The notes under the pieces: generated by a model
Databases searched by the model: none
Told to the model about the DNA's origin: nothing
The model's input: only the letters and a program-made list of their open reading frames with translations
Shown here: piece after piece, positions 27,748 through 36,533 of the stretch
How positions within the stretch are numbered: the first letter of the stretch is position 1
Layout: each line of letters opens with the position of its first letter
NCBI RefSeq assembly: GCF_000520955.1
Contig: NZ_JACC01000003.1
Span: forward strand, 62,001-126,000
Reading direction: 5' to 3'
Length of the DNA stretch: 64,000 bases
Source of the DNA: Aquimarina pacifica
GTDB taxonomy: Bacteria; Bacteroidota; Bacteroidia; Flavobacteriales; Flavobacteriaceae
Program-made: the position numbers and the translations under genes

Positions 27748-29052
27748 ATGAGCCTATTGCAAATTTTAAGAAGAAGTATCTTTTGGATATTCGATACCCT
27801 TAAGGGAAGTGGTATTAGAAAAAATTTTAAAGATATAAGGGAAAGTATAGAGGATTATGGCTCGGTTTCTACCAAAGTCAAAAAAGAAAAATTGCTTACG
27901 CAACTACTTCAGTATGCCCAAAAAAACACTGAATTTTATAAAAAACATTCGCATTTAACTTCTTTAGATACATTTCCAGTTATAAATAAAAATCTTATCC
28001 GCGATAATTTTGAAGCTTTTAAATCCTCAAAATTTAGTAAAAATCAATATGAGTTGGTTTCGACAAGTGGATCTACAGGAGCACCATTTTCAGTAGTACA
28101 TAATATGACTAAAAGGCTTAGAAATAGATCAGATAGTTTGTATTTTTCTAAGCGATCAGGGTATAGCGTAGGACAAAAATTAGTATACATAAAGATTTGG
28201 CCCGATACATTTGATTTTAAGACGTTGTTTACGATCTGGAAAAAGAATATTTTACCACAAAGTGTTTTTGAATTAACAGATTCTGATATAGAAAACCTAC
28301 TTAAAAAACTTGTGAAAGACCCTTGCGAAAAGAGTTTCTTAGGGTATTCTTCGGCTTTCGAAAAAATATGTTTGTATCTTGATAAAATAGATTCTGGTCC
28401 TATAGATTGTAATGCTCGATCAATAATAGCAATGTCAGAATCACTAAATCAATATACCAGAGATTCTCTTAAAAAATACTTCGGTGTTACACCGGTTTCA
28501 AGATATTCAAATAACGAAAATGGAATCCTAGCCCAACAAGATCGTAACGATCCGGTAAAGTTTGTGATCAATTCTGCGAGTTATCATATAGAGATATTTA
28601 ATCTTGAAAAAGATATTCCCGCATCACCAGGAGAATTAGGGAGAATTATAGTTACAGATTTATATAACTATGCCATGCCATTAATACGTTATGATACCGG
28701 TGATGTCGGTGTCATTGAATACAAAGACAATATGGAATTTCTTACGTCAATAGAAGGTAGAAAGCTCGATCTTATTTATAATACAAAAGGAGAAATTATA
28801 CCTTCTCATATTTCTTATAGGCTATGCAAGTATGGTGATTACAAACAGTTTCAATTGATTCAATACGGAAAAAAGGAGTATCTAATAAAGCTTAATACTG
28901 ATACCAAAGTAGATGAAGCTTCTATGCTTTTTGAATACAAAAACTATTTTGGTGAAGATGCTGATATTACTATAGAGTATGTTGATGAAATTCCTTTATT
29001 ATCTTCTGGGAAAAGGAGAGAAGTGTATAATACATATTATCAGAATTTGTAA
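27748..29052 (+). CDS. CapK/PaaK-like phenylacetate-CoA ligase family protein
   Basis: This 434-residue adenylate-forming enzyme has the AMP-binding loop STSGSTGAPFSVV near residues 105-117, the Tyr/Asn-rich RYSNNENGILAQ segment near 252-263 and the YDTGDVGV motif near 316-323. The C-terminal lobe is short. CapK-type members are typically found in capsule or exopolysaccharide loci, where they may activate acids for transfer, but this gene stands alone, so the substrate is unknown. It is preceded by an AT-rich 215-base spacer and followed by the regulatory region of the large lyase. Confidence 0.85.
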   Translation: MSLLQILRRSIFWIFDTLKGSGIRKNFKDIRESIEDYGSVSTKVKKEKLLTQLLQYAQKNTEFYKKHSHLTSLDTFPVINKNLIRDNFEAFKSSKFSKNQYELVSTSGSTGAPFSVVHNMTKRLRNRSDSLYFSKRSGYSVGQKLVYIKIWPDTFDFKTLFTIWKKNILPQSVFELTDSDIENLLKKLVKDPCEKSFLGYSSAFEKICLYLDKIDSGPIDCNARSIIAMSESLNQYTRDSLKKYFGVTPVSRYSNNENGILAQQDRNDPVKFVINSASYHIEIFNLEKDIPASPGELGRIIVTDLYNYAMPLIRYDTGDVGVIEYKDNMEFLTSIEGRKLDLIYNTKGEIIPSHISYRLCKYGDYKQFQLIQYGKKEYLIKLNTDTKVDEASMLFEYKNYFGEDADITIEYVDEIPLLSSGKRREVYNTYYQNL

Positions 29053-29105
29053 TTTCATAAGCAACATTTCTTATACCTTTTATTTGTAACTAAGTCCAAA
29101 GTACA

Positions 29106-29119
29106 ATTGGTTAACAAAT
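29106..29119. repeat. 14-base motif ATTGGTTAACAAAT, copy 1
   Basis: The same 14 bases occur at 60073-60086. The core TTGGTT-AACAAA is nearly palindromic (one mismatch to TTGGTT-AACCAA) and resembles the TTGGTnnACCAA site at 29352. It lies in the 383-base spacer before the lyase gene. Confidence 0.35.
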
Positions 29120-29273
29120 CAATTGGGTCTATATTATAAGTTACTTTAAGTAAAAGAATTACTATTCATTACTGCGTTTTTTGTTATCTACATAACTAGG
29201 AGATTGTATGTAGAGCCTTTTGTTATTTTCTAGTTTATTTTATGGATAGAACAAAATTTAGGTTCAATTTTTA

Positions 29274-29303
29274 ACGAATACTAGATTTATTAAGACGAAT
29301 ACT
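29274..29303. promoter_or_regulatory. Tandem ACGAATACTA repeat, 21-base period
   Basis: ACGAATACTA starts at 29274 and again at 29295, exactly two DNA helical turns apart, about 135-160 bases before the lyase ATG. Two direct half-sites on one face of the helix is the layout used by LytTR-type and similar regulators. Confidence 0.45.
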
Positions 29304-29350
29304 AAAATTTTGATTGTTCGTGTGTTAAGGTTTTTGTATTTTTTTTAATG

Positions 29351-29366
29351 AATTGGTCAACCAATT
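29351..29366. promoter_or_regulatory. GntR-like operator AATTGGTCAACCAATT
   Basis: A perfect 7-base inverted repeat around CA has the TTGGTnnACCAA form typical of FadR-subfamily GntR operators. It is 8 bases upstream of a second, longer palindrome. Confidence 0.5.
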
Positions 29367-29373
29367 TTTTCAT

Positions 29374-29409
29374 AATAAGCTTTTTAATAATATTATTAAA
29401 AAGCTTATT
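29374..29409. promoter_or_regulatory. Perfect 36-base palindrome upstream of lyase
   Basis: Arms 29374-29391 and 29392-29409 are exact reverse complements with no spacer (AATAAGCTTTTTAATAAT), ending 26 bases before the ATG at 29436. As DNA it is a strong operator or cruciform candidate; as RNA it would form a hairpin just before the start codon. Confidence 0.7.
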
Positions 29410-29435
29410 AAATTAAAACCTAAAAACCAAACTTC

Positions 29436-32400
29436 ATGAGAACAATCACTACAAATTCATCAAATAAATTATCTCGTTATTTTTTGAAAATCAAAACAAT
29501 AGTACCTTTATTTTTATTAATGTGTACGCTAGGTATTGCGCAGACAACAGTAAATTCTTTGACCGCATTATTACCTTATCTAGATGATAATAATGTGAAT
29601 GTTAAATTGGCTCCCGGAACTTATTCAATCAACACTTCTGATATAGGCGATTTTAATGAAAGAGTTACTATATCAGGAAAAACAAGTGCATCTATTTTGC
29701 ATTTTGCGGGTAATAATAGTACATATGATTTTACCGGAGTGACAATTAACTTTGATACTGCTATATTTCCTGCTTACGATGACTTAGAAGTTTTTGAAGT
29801 GCATACTACTGGAAATTACAATGTAATAAAAAACCTAACTATGGTAGATGTTGGTTCTGTGCATGATAACCCAGAAGAAGGAGCTAACAGTATTGTTATG
29901 GATGGTCAGGGTAATAGGATAGAAGGCTTTAATGTTACCACCAAAGGTTCTGTACCTTATGGATATGGAGATGCCTTTGGTAAAGGAGGTACAAATACAA
30001 TTATTTTTCATTATAAGCATAGTGCATGTTTGGTGCGTGGAGAATCGAATCACGTAAAAGACTGTAATTTTACCCATAGGGCATATGGTCATTGTATTTA
30101 TATGCAGGCAGCAAATAATCCTATTATTGAAGGTTGTTATATCGAAGGAGAAATGAGAAGTACAGATGATATGTTATTAGAAGAGGGTACAGGTAGCAAG
30201 GCTGATAATGTAGATTTTATGACAACTTGGGGATATAGATTGCCAGCAGGATATATGATGAGTTTAGCTGAAGAAGGAATTCGTGCATATAACGGTGGGA
30301 ATACTGTAATTAATGGAGTTGAGTATAGTAGAGGTACATCAAATCCAACAATACTTAATTGTACTATAAAGAATATGAGAGCTGGTGTCACTCTTACGCA
30401 TGCCACCGGAACCAAATATGTAGAAGGTTGTGTGGCCATTGGTTGCGAGAGAGGATTTGCTATTGGCTCTGGGGATATTGTAAACTGTAGTGCTGATGCT
30501 CAATATGGACCTGTTTTTGGTGTAGATTATGAGAGTAATCGCAACATTAATGCTGATATAACAGTATTACCTTATAGCGGTAACTCATACAATGGTAGTA
30601 ACCATTTGGCAATTGTTATTGGTAGTGGGCATAATTTAACTTTTAGGAGTTCTATAGCAAATCCTGATCAATCTTTGAAGTTAAACATAGGTGGAGATAA
30701 TACTACAATCGGACTACTTGCTAATGATGAGAATTATTCTGCTAGCAACATAGAGATTAACAACCTTACTAATTATCCTCTTGTTCTTGATGCTGATAGT
30801 TCAGGGATGACAGGTGAATCTTGTGGACCAATAATAAATAATGGGTCGGGTAATAGTGTTTCATCGTCTGATGATTGTGATAGTGGTACTTGTTCTAGTT
30901 ACATTTCTAATGTAAATGTGCCTTCAAATTTAATTTCAGGAATTAACTATAGTTACTACGAAGGTTCTTGGGATGCATTACCCAACTTTAGTGCATTATC
31001 TCCGGTAGATTCAGGAACGACCTCTGGTATTAATCTTAATAATGCTATAGAGAGTGATTATTTTGGGTTGACTTTTGAAGGTTATATAAATGTAGCACAG
31101 AATGGATCTTATACTTTTTATACTACATCTGATGATGGTTCTAAATTAAGTATTGATGGAAATGTGGTAGTTAATAATGACGGTTTACACGGAACAAAAG
31201 AAGAGTCAGGTGCGGTTTGTTTAGAAGCAGGGTATCACGAAATTGAAGTTCAATATTTTGAAAAAACAGGAGGGACATCTTTATCTGTGGCTTATGCAGG
31301 GCCCGATTTTTCAAAAACAACATTGTCCACACTTTTTATTCAAGATGATACTGTTTCTGGATTTGTACCAGACCCTTCAAAAAAATATTATATAGATGCG
31401 CCAATTCATAATCTAAGATTAGCTGCTAGTGGCGAAAGTGAAGACCCTTATACAACGACTACAGGAGTTACAGGAGAAGATGTAGAATGGCAATTTGTAG
31501 CTAAAGGAAATGGCTCTTGGCATATTCAACGTGCTGCTGGTGGCACTTTACCTAGATTACGCACCGATAATACTGCAAACGCTGATATGCAACCTACAGG
31601 ATGGAGCGGAACGTATACATATTATGATTTTGATGAAGGATTTATAGATGGAACTTATTTTATTACACTTGCCGATGGTCCTACTAATTACAAAAGACTT
31701 CAGGTTGATAATAGCGGATCAGTCAATATGGTATCAACAGATAGTAATAGGACTTGGGAGTCATTCACAATTACAGAGGTAGAAACAACAGCTGTTTTTT
31801 CGAGAATTGAAGCAGAGGATTTTAATGATATGTCAGGTATTCAGACCGAGATTAGTAGTGAGAGTGGCGAAAATGTAGGCTGGATTCATAATGGTGACTG
31901 GACCCGCTATAATGATATTAATTTAACAGGTGCTCAGAGCATAGAGGTTAGAGTTGCATGTAATTTTACAGGAGGAACTATAGAGGTAAGAATAGGTAGT
32001 CCTACAGGAACATTATTAGGTTCTATACCAGTAGTAAATACAGGAGGAAACCAATCTTGGGTGACGCATACTACCAATATCAATAATGCGAGTGGAATAC
32101 ATGATGTATACTTAGTTTTTACAGGAGGAAGCGGTTATTTGTATAATATCAATTGGTTAGAGTTTTCGGGTGTAGCAAAAAGTGCATCAGAATTAACAGA
32201 TATAAGTATAGCAAACCCTATTGTTTTGTACCCGAATCCAGCTTCAGAAATTATGTATCTCAAAAATGCAGATGGAGCAACGATTGATATGTATGATAGT
32301 TTTGGTAAAAAAGTACTAAGAACTAAGGTACAAAGTGATTCAGAACCTTTAGAAATTAGTGGATTGCAAAATGGAATGTATTTTGTAAAAATCATTAAAG

Positions 32401-32438
32401 AAGAAAATACGAGCTACCGACAAATGATTAAAAAGTAA
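29436..32438 (+). CDS. Secreted multidomain right-handed beta-helix protein, probable polysaccharide lyase (T9SS cargo)
   Basis: The protein has 1000 residues. A signal segment ends near residue 36 (LGIAQTT). Residues about 40-470 form a right-handed parallel beta-helix with repeated short coils (NCTIKNMRAGVTLTHATG, GCYIEGE), as in pectate- or alginate-type lyases. Then come a PA14 domain (about 488-635, containing TTSDDGSKLSIDG), a ricin-like Trp/Gly-rich module (about 647-783), a CBM6-like carbohydrate-binding domain (788-912, opening RIEAEDFNDMSG) and a type A type IX sorting domain (926-1000, beginning NPIVLYPNPAS). The exact lyase family and polymer are not certain; alginate or another uronate is likely given the PL7 gene 12 kb away. 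It is probably tightly regulated: the upstream region has three repeat structures. Confidence 0.85.
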   Translation: MRTITTNSSNKLSRYFLKIKTIVPLFLLMCTLGIAQTTVNSLTALLPYLDDNNVNVKLAPGTYSINTSDIGDFNERVTISGKTSASILHFAGNNSTYDFTGVTINFDTAIFPAYDDLEVFEVHTTGNYNVIKNLTMVDVGSVHDNPEEGANSIVMDGQGNRIEGFNVTTKGSVPYGYGDAFGKGGTNTIIFHYKHSACLVRGESNHVKDCNFTHRAYGHCIYMQAANNPIIEGCYIEGEMRSTDDMLLEEGTGSKADNVDFMTTWGYRLPAGYMMSLAEEGIRAYNGGNTVINGVEYSRGTSNPTILNCTIKNMRAGVTLTHATGTKYVEGCVAIGCERGFAIGSGDIVNCSADAQYGPVFGVDYESNRNINADITVLPYSGNSYNGSNHLAIVIGSGHNLTFRSSIANPDQSLKLNIGGDNTTIGLLANDENYSASNIEINNLTNYPLVLDADSSGMTGESCGPIINNGSGNSVSSSDDCDSGTCSSYISNVNVPSNLISGINYSYYEGSWDALPNFSALSPVDSGTTSGINLNNAIESDYFGLTFEGYINVAQNGSYTFYTTSDDGSKLSIDGNVVVNNDGLHGTKEESGAVCLEAGYHEIEVQYFEKTGGTSLSVAYAGPDFSKTTLSTLFIQDDTVSGFVPDPSKKYYIDAPIHNLRLAASGESEDPYTTTTGVTGEDVEWQFVAKGNGSWHIQRAAGGTLPRLRTDNTANADMQPTGWSGTYTYYDFDEGFIDGTYFITLADGPTNYKRLQVDNSGSVNMVSTDSNRTWESFTITEVETTAVFSRIEAEDFNDMSGIQTEISSESGENVGWIHNGDWTRYNDINLTGAQSIEVRVACNFTGGTIEVRIGSPTGTLLGSIPVVNTGGNQSWVTHTTNINNASGIHDVYLVFTGGSGYLYNINWLEFSGVAKSASELTDISIANPIVLYPNPASEIMYLKNADGATIDMYDSFGKKVLRTKVQSDSEPLEISGLQNGMYFVKIIKEENTSYRQMIKK

Positions 32439-32456
32439 AAGACTAAAAAGCTAATT

Positions 32457-32490
32457 AAAAATGCCAGTAGATTTTTTACTGGCATTTTTA
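32457..32490. terminator. Terminator between lyase and gamma-glutamyltransferase genes
   Basis: A hairpin with AAAAATGCCAGTA / TACTGGCATTTTT arms and a 7-base loop, flanked by A and T runs, could serve both convergent genes. Confidence 0.85.
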
Positions 32491-32533
32491 ATTTTATATT
32501 AAATCTCTAATTTATAAAAGTTGTTTTCGGTAC

Positions 32534-34255
32534 TTAAAAACCAATAGCAGTATCATCACCTCGTCGGTCTGCGCCACCCTCGAGTGAACCATTTGGTAAC
32601 TTAAGAATACCATCAACTTTGCCAATAATTATAGATTTTTTTTCATTGACATTGTATCCTTTTTGTTGTAGTTTTGATAGTAAGACTGTATCGAATGACT
32701 TTGGTTCAAAAACAATAGTATCAGGTAGCCATTGATGATGAAAACGCGGTTCATTTACTGCCTCTTGCATAGACATTCCGAATTCTGATACATTAAGTAT
32801 CGTTTGCATCACAGAGGTAATTATTTTGGACCCTCCGGGCGTACCTACTGACATCCAAAATTCATTATTTTTTTCAATTATTGTAGGAGTCATTGAGCTT
32901 AACATCCTTTTTTCAGGAGCTACAGCATTTGCTTCGGCACCAATGAGTCCAAACATATTAGGAACTCCTGGTTTAGCGCTAAAATCATCCATTTCATTGT
33001 TAAGAAATGTTCCTATTTCGGGAACATATAGTTTTGACCCATATGCACCATTAAGTGTAATGGTTACTGCAATTGCATTACCGAATTGATCAACAATAGA
33101 ATAATGTGTAGTTTCATCACTCTCATAACCTTGAATCATACCACGATTAATTTCAGAAGAGGGAGTTGCTTTTTCAAATGTGAAATCAGACATTCTATCT
33201 GTTAGATAAGATTCGCTAATTAGTGTGTCTATCGGAATTTTAACAAAATCAGGATCACCTAAATAGTAGCTGCGGTCGGCATATGCTCTGCGTTCTGCTT
33301 CTGTTATAAGTTGTATTGTTTTGAGTTGATTATGTCCGTATTCTGATAAGGGATAAGGTTCAAGCATTTTCATGATCTGTGCAAGACACACCCCGCCACT
33401 AGAGGGTGGTGACATAGAAATAATAGAAAGATCTTTATAATCAAACCTAATGGGTTTTCGCCATACAGCTTTGTAACGGGCCAAATCTTCTAGAGTAATA
33501 ATACCACCATAGGATTGTATGCGTGCTACCAGTTTTTTTGCAGTTTCCCCTTTGTAAAATTCATCAGGTCCATTTTTTATAATACGTTTTAATGTCTTGG
33601 CTAATGGGATGTTTTTAATAGTATCTTTTTCTTTATAATTGTGCGTAAAAAGAATGTTGTCTATATTGGTTTTTAGCATTAACGCTTTATGTTTTGTAAG
33701 ACGTTCTTTTTGCTTTTTGGTCACGACGAATCCATTTTCTGCCAATGCAACTACAGGATTCAAAATTTCTTCAATAGAAAGGCTTCCAAATTTTTTATGA
33801 ACTTCAAATAGCCCAGCAATTGTTCCTGGAACTCCCACTGCCAATGCACCTACTTGACTTTTTTCGGGGACCACATTTCCGACAGTATCCAAGAACATAT
33901 CCTTAGTAGCTGCTAGAGGTGCTTTTTCTCTATAATCAAGAGCCCCTGTCTGTCCATCAAATGAGCGATATACCATAAAACCGCCACCTCCCAAACTTCC
34001 TGCATATGGATATGTAACAGCTAAGGCCATTTCTGTAGCAATCATGGCATCAAATGCATTACCACCTTTTTGCATAATACCGGCACCAATTTTTGAAGCT
34101 TCTTCTCTAGCAGAAACTACCATAGCCTTTTGAGTAATAAGTCCATGAGTAGCTATTGTTTTTTTTGAGGTACTATTTTTACAGGATGATGTATATAGCA
34201 CCAAGAGTACAGCAAAGAATGTATATTTTAGTACTTTTGATAAGGTAAAATTCAT
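32534..34255 (-). CDS. ggt: Gamma-glutamyltransferase (lipoprotein)
   Basis: This 573-residue enzyme of glutathione and gamma-glutamyl peptide breakdown is exported and lipid-anchored (Cys25 after the LYTSSC lipobox). The precursor self-cleaves before Thr382 in ETTHYSIVD, giving the small catalytic subunit whose N-terminal Thr is the nucleophile. SPPSSGGV, LGGGGFMV and the near-C-terminal GTPGGSKIIT and GGADRRGDDTAIGF blocks fit the family. It hydrolyses or transfers the gamma-glutamyl group. It is transcribed with the downstream-strand neighbour at 34314 in the same direction, 58 bases apart. Confidence 0.95.
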   Translation of the reverse strand: MNFTLSKVLKYTFFAVLLVLYTSSCKNSTSKKTIATHGLITQKAMVVSAREEASKIGAGIMQKGGNAFDAMIATEMALAVTYPYAGSLGGGGFMVYRSFDGQTGALDYREKAPLAATKDMFLDTVGNVVPEKSQVGALAVGVPGTIAGLFEVHKKFGSLSIEEILNPVVALAENGFVVTKKQKERLTKHKALMLKTNIDNILFTHNYKEKDTIKNIPLAKTLKRIIKNGPDEFYKGETAKKLVARIQSYGGIITLEDLARYKAVWRKPIRFDYKDLSIISMSPPSSGGVCLAQIMKMLEPYPLSEYGHNQLKTIQLITEAERRAYADRSYYLGDPDFVKIPIDTLISESYLTDRMSDFTFEKATPSSEINRGMIQGYESDETTHYSIVDQFGNAIAVTITLNGAYGSKLYVPEIGTFLNNEMDDFSAKPGVPNMFGLIGAEANAVAPEKRMLSSMTPTIIEKNNEFWMSVGTPGGSKIITSVMQTILNVSEFGMSMQEAVNEPRFHHQWLPDTIVFEPKSFDTVLLSKLQQKGYNVNEKKSIIIGKVDGILKLPNGSLEGGADRRGDDTAIGF

Positions 34256-34313
34256 TTTTACTTTTTTTAAAATCGTATCTGTTTATCGTTTCATTAAATT
34301 GGAAAGAATAAAG

Positions 34314-34898
34314 TTAAAGTTTTTCTATTTCATTTTGGATATAGTCTTCAAGCTCATTAAAAAAAATAGAGAATTCTGTACCGAATTCTGTGTAAAACTT
34401 TTCTAGTTCTACAACAGCCATATTCATTTTTGAACGATTTCGGGTTCTTCTGTTCATACCCTCAAGTGACCTCTTAATTCCATCAATATTAGAATAATTA
34501 TAAAGCCAGTTTTCTTGCATCATATATGGTAAAAAATCCTGAATAGGTTTGGGTAGTATTTCATGATTTTCTTGCAATAATTCATAAAAATTACTGGTGT
34601 ATTCATCTAATGGGATACTAGAATATTTGTGCCAGTTTGAAGCCAAAAAATGGTCATATAAAATATCAACGATAACAGTACTATAGTGTCTGTATATCGG
34701 AAACAATCTTGAGACACTTTTTTTTACTATAGGATGTGTATCAGTGTACGAATCTATTTTTCGGTGGATAAGTATACCTTCTTGGATTCTTTTTGGGTAC
34801 AAAAGGTACTTTTTTCCTTTGACAGAGTCTGCTATAAAATTTCCAATTTTAAGTTCAGGGTCTTCATTAGAGAGATAGATATGGGCTAAGAAATTCAT
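34314..34898 (-). CDS. Acyl-carrier-protein phosphodiesterase (AcpH-like)
   Basis: This 194-residue protein has the ACP phosphodiesterase opening MNFLAHIYLSN and the GNFIADSVKG segment (19-28), followed by HRKIDSYTDTHPIVKKS (45-61) and VDILYDHFLASNWH (77-90), which carry the metal-binding His and Asp residues of the HD-like family. AcpH removes the 4'-phosphopantetheine arm from ACP in Enterobacteria; the same fold is common in flavobacteria but its substrate there is less certain. It lies upstream of ggt in the same direction. Confidence 0.88.
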   Translation of the reverse strand: MNFLAHIYLSNEDPELKIGNFIADSVKGKKYLLYPKRIQEGILIHRKIDSYTDTHPIVKKSVSRLFPIYRHYSTVIVDILYDHFLASNWHKYSSIPLDEYTSNFYELLQENHEILPKPIQDFLPYMMQENWLYNYSNIDGIKRSLEGMNRRTRNRSKMNMAVVELEKFYTEFGTEFSIFFNELEDYIQNEIEKL

Positions 34899-34960
34899 TA
34901 TGGTAATTTACAGTTTTTTATAAAATTAGTATTGTTTTTATGTAAACTTTAATAGGAAAG

Positions 34961-34991
34961 TTGTGGTAGTCTACTAATGCTTGTACATTTG
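34961..34991 (+). promoter_or_regulatory. Promoter of glmM
   Basis: TTG at 34961-34963, 20 bases of spacing and an exact TACATTTG box at 34984-34991 give an expected leader of about 23 bases. Confidence 0.7.
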
Positions 34992-35020
34992 TACACAAAT
35001 CATACAATCAAATTATAAAC

Positions 35021-36409
35021 ATGACATTAATAAAATCAATTTCAGGAATTAGAGGAACGATTGGAGGAGCTGTTGGAGAAAATCTTACACCAGTAGATGC
35101 TGTGAAATTTGCTTCGGCATATGGTAGCTGGTTAAAGAGTGAAACGAGTAATGATCACCCTACCGTTGTTGTCGGAAGGGATGCTCGAATTTCTGGTGCC
35201 ATGATTCAGCAACTTGTAATGAATAGCCTAGTCGGATTAGGAATTCATGTAGTTGATTTGGGACTTTCTACTACACCTACAGTAGAGATTGCTGTGACAT
35301 TAGAAAAAGCAGATGGTGGAATAATACTTACGGCCAGTCATAATCCTAAACAATGGAATGCATTAAAATTACTAAATAATAAAGGGGAGTTTCTAAATGC
35401 AGAAAATGGAAAGAAAATTCTTGAAATTGCAGAAAAAGATGCATATATCTTTGCAGAAGTAGATGATCTAGGGAGCATTACTACTAATGATACGTATATC
35501 GATAAACACATAGAGGAAGTATTAAATTTATCTCTTGTTGATGCAGAATTGGTTAAAAAAGCAGGATTCAAAGTTGTAGTTGATGCTGTGAATTCTACAG
35601 GAGGTATTGCTATTCCTAAGTTATTACGTAAAATGGGTGTAGAAACTGTAGAATTGTATTGTGACCCAACAGGTCATTTTCCGCATAACCCAGAACCTTT
35701 AAAAGAACATTTGACTGATTTATCGGCTTTAGTCGTTAAGGAAAAGGCTGATTTGGGATTGACTGTGGATCCCGATGTAGATCGTCTTGCATTTATGAGT
35801 GAAAATGGAGAAATGTTTGGAGAGGAATACACTTTGGTTGCTTGTGCTGATTTTGTATTAGGAAAAACACCAGGCAACACGGTGTCTAATTTATCATCGA
35901 GTAGAGCTCTTAGAGAAGTTACAAGAAAGCACAATGGAGTGTATGAAGCAAGTGCTGTAGGAGAAGTTAATGTTGTTGAAAAAATGAAGGCTAATAATGC
36001 TATTATTGGTGGTGAAGGTAATGGAGGAATCATTTATCCAGAATCTCATTATGGTCGTGACTCTTTGGTAGGAGTGGCCTTGTTTTTAACTCATTTAGCA
36101 GATAAAAAATGCAGTGTAAGTGAATTGAGAGATAGTTATCCTTCTTATTTCATGAGTAAGAATAAAATTCAATTGACTCCAGATCTTGACGTAGATGGTA
36201 TACTTAAGGGATTTCATGATACGCATATGTCTGAGGAGGTTTCGACCATTGATGGTGTAAAAGTAGATTTTTCTGATTCATGGGTACACCTACGTAAAAG
36301 TAATACCGAACCTATTATTAGAATATATACCGAAGCTTTGAGTCAGCAAAAAGCTGATCAATTGGCAGAAGATACTATTGAAACTCTAAAACAAATAGCA
36401 GGGATTTAG
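35021..36409 (+). CDS. glmM: Phosphoglucosamine mutase
   Basis: This 462-residue alpha-D-phosphohexomutase has catalytic Ser106 in TASHNPKQWNA, the metal-binding loop DPDVDR (near 252-257), the sugar-binding GEGNGGIIYP loop (near 335-344) and the phosphate loop RKSNTEPIIRIYTE near the C-terminus. It interconverts glucosamine-6- and glucosamine-1-phosphate for peptidoglycan and LPS precursors. The loop GEGNGG and the length favour GlmM over ManB-type enzymes, but phosphomannomutase activity cannot be excluded. It has its own promoter and terminator. Confidence 0.9.
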   Translation: MTLIKSISGIRGTIGGAVGENLTPVDAVKFASAYGSWLKSETSNDHPTVVVGRDARISGAMIQQLVMNSLVGLGIHVVDLGLSTTPTVEIAVTLEKADGGIILTASHNPKQWNALKLLNNKGEFLNAENGKKILEIAEKDAYIFAEVDDLGSITTNDTYIDKHIEEVLNLSLVDAELVKKAGFKVVVDAVNSTGGIAIPKLLRKMGVETVELYCDPTGHFPHNPEPLKEHLTDLSALVVKEKADLGLTVDPDVDRLAFMSENGEMFGEEYTLVACADFVLGKTPGNTVSNLSSSRALREVTRKHNGVYEASAVGEVNVVEKMKANNAIIGGEGNGGIIYPESHYGRDSLVGVALFLTHLADKKCSVSELRDSYPSYFMSKNKIQLTPDLDVDGILKGFHDTHMSEEVSTIDGVKVDFSDSWVHLRKSNTEPIIRIYTEALSQQKADQLAEDTIETLKQIAGI

Positions 36410-36452
36410 ATTTAAATAGTACTAGTGGTTAGACTTAGATCTGAACCACAAT

Positions 36453-36492
36453 AAAAAAAGCAGTAAGATAAACAACTCTTACTGCTTTTTTT
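36453..36492. terminator. Bidirectional terminator between glmM and acyltransferase genes
   Basis: A 16-base stem (AAAAAAAGCAGTAAGA and its complement) with an 8-base loop, flanked by A and T runs, serves convergent transcripts. Confidence 0.88.
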
Positions 36493-36533
36493 AGGTTTTA
36501 ACTTAAAGGAGATTGTAACGTATTGGTCAGCTA

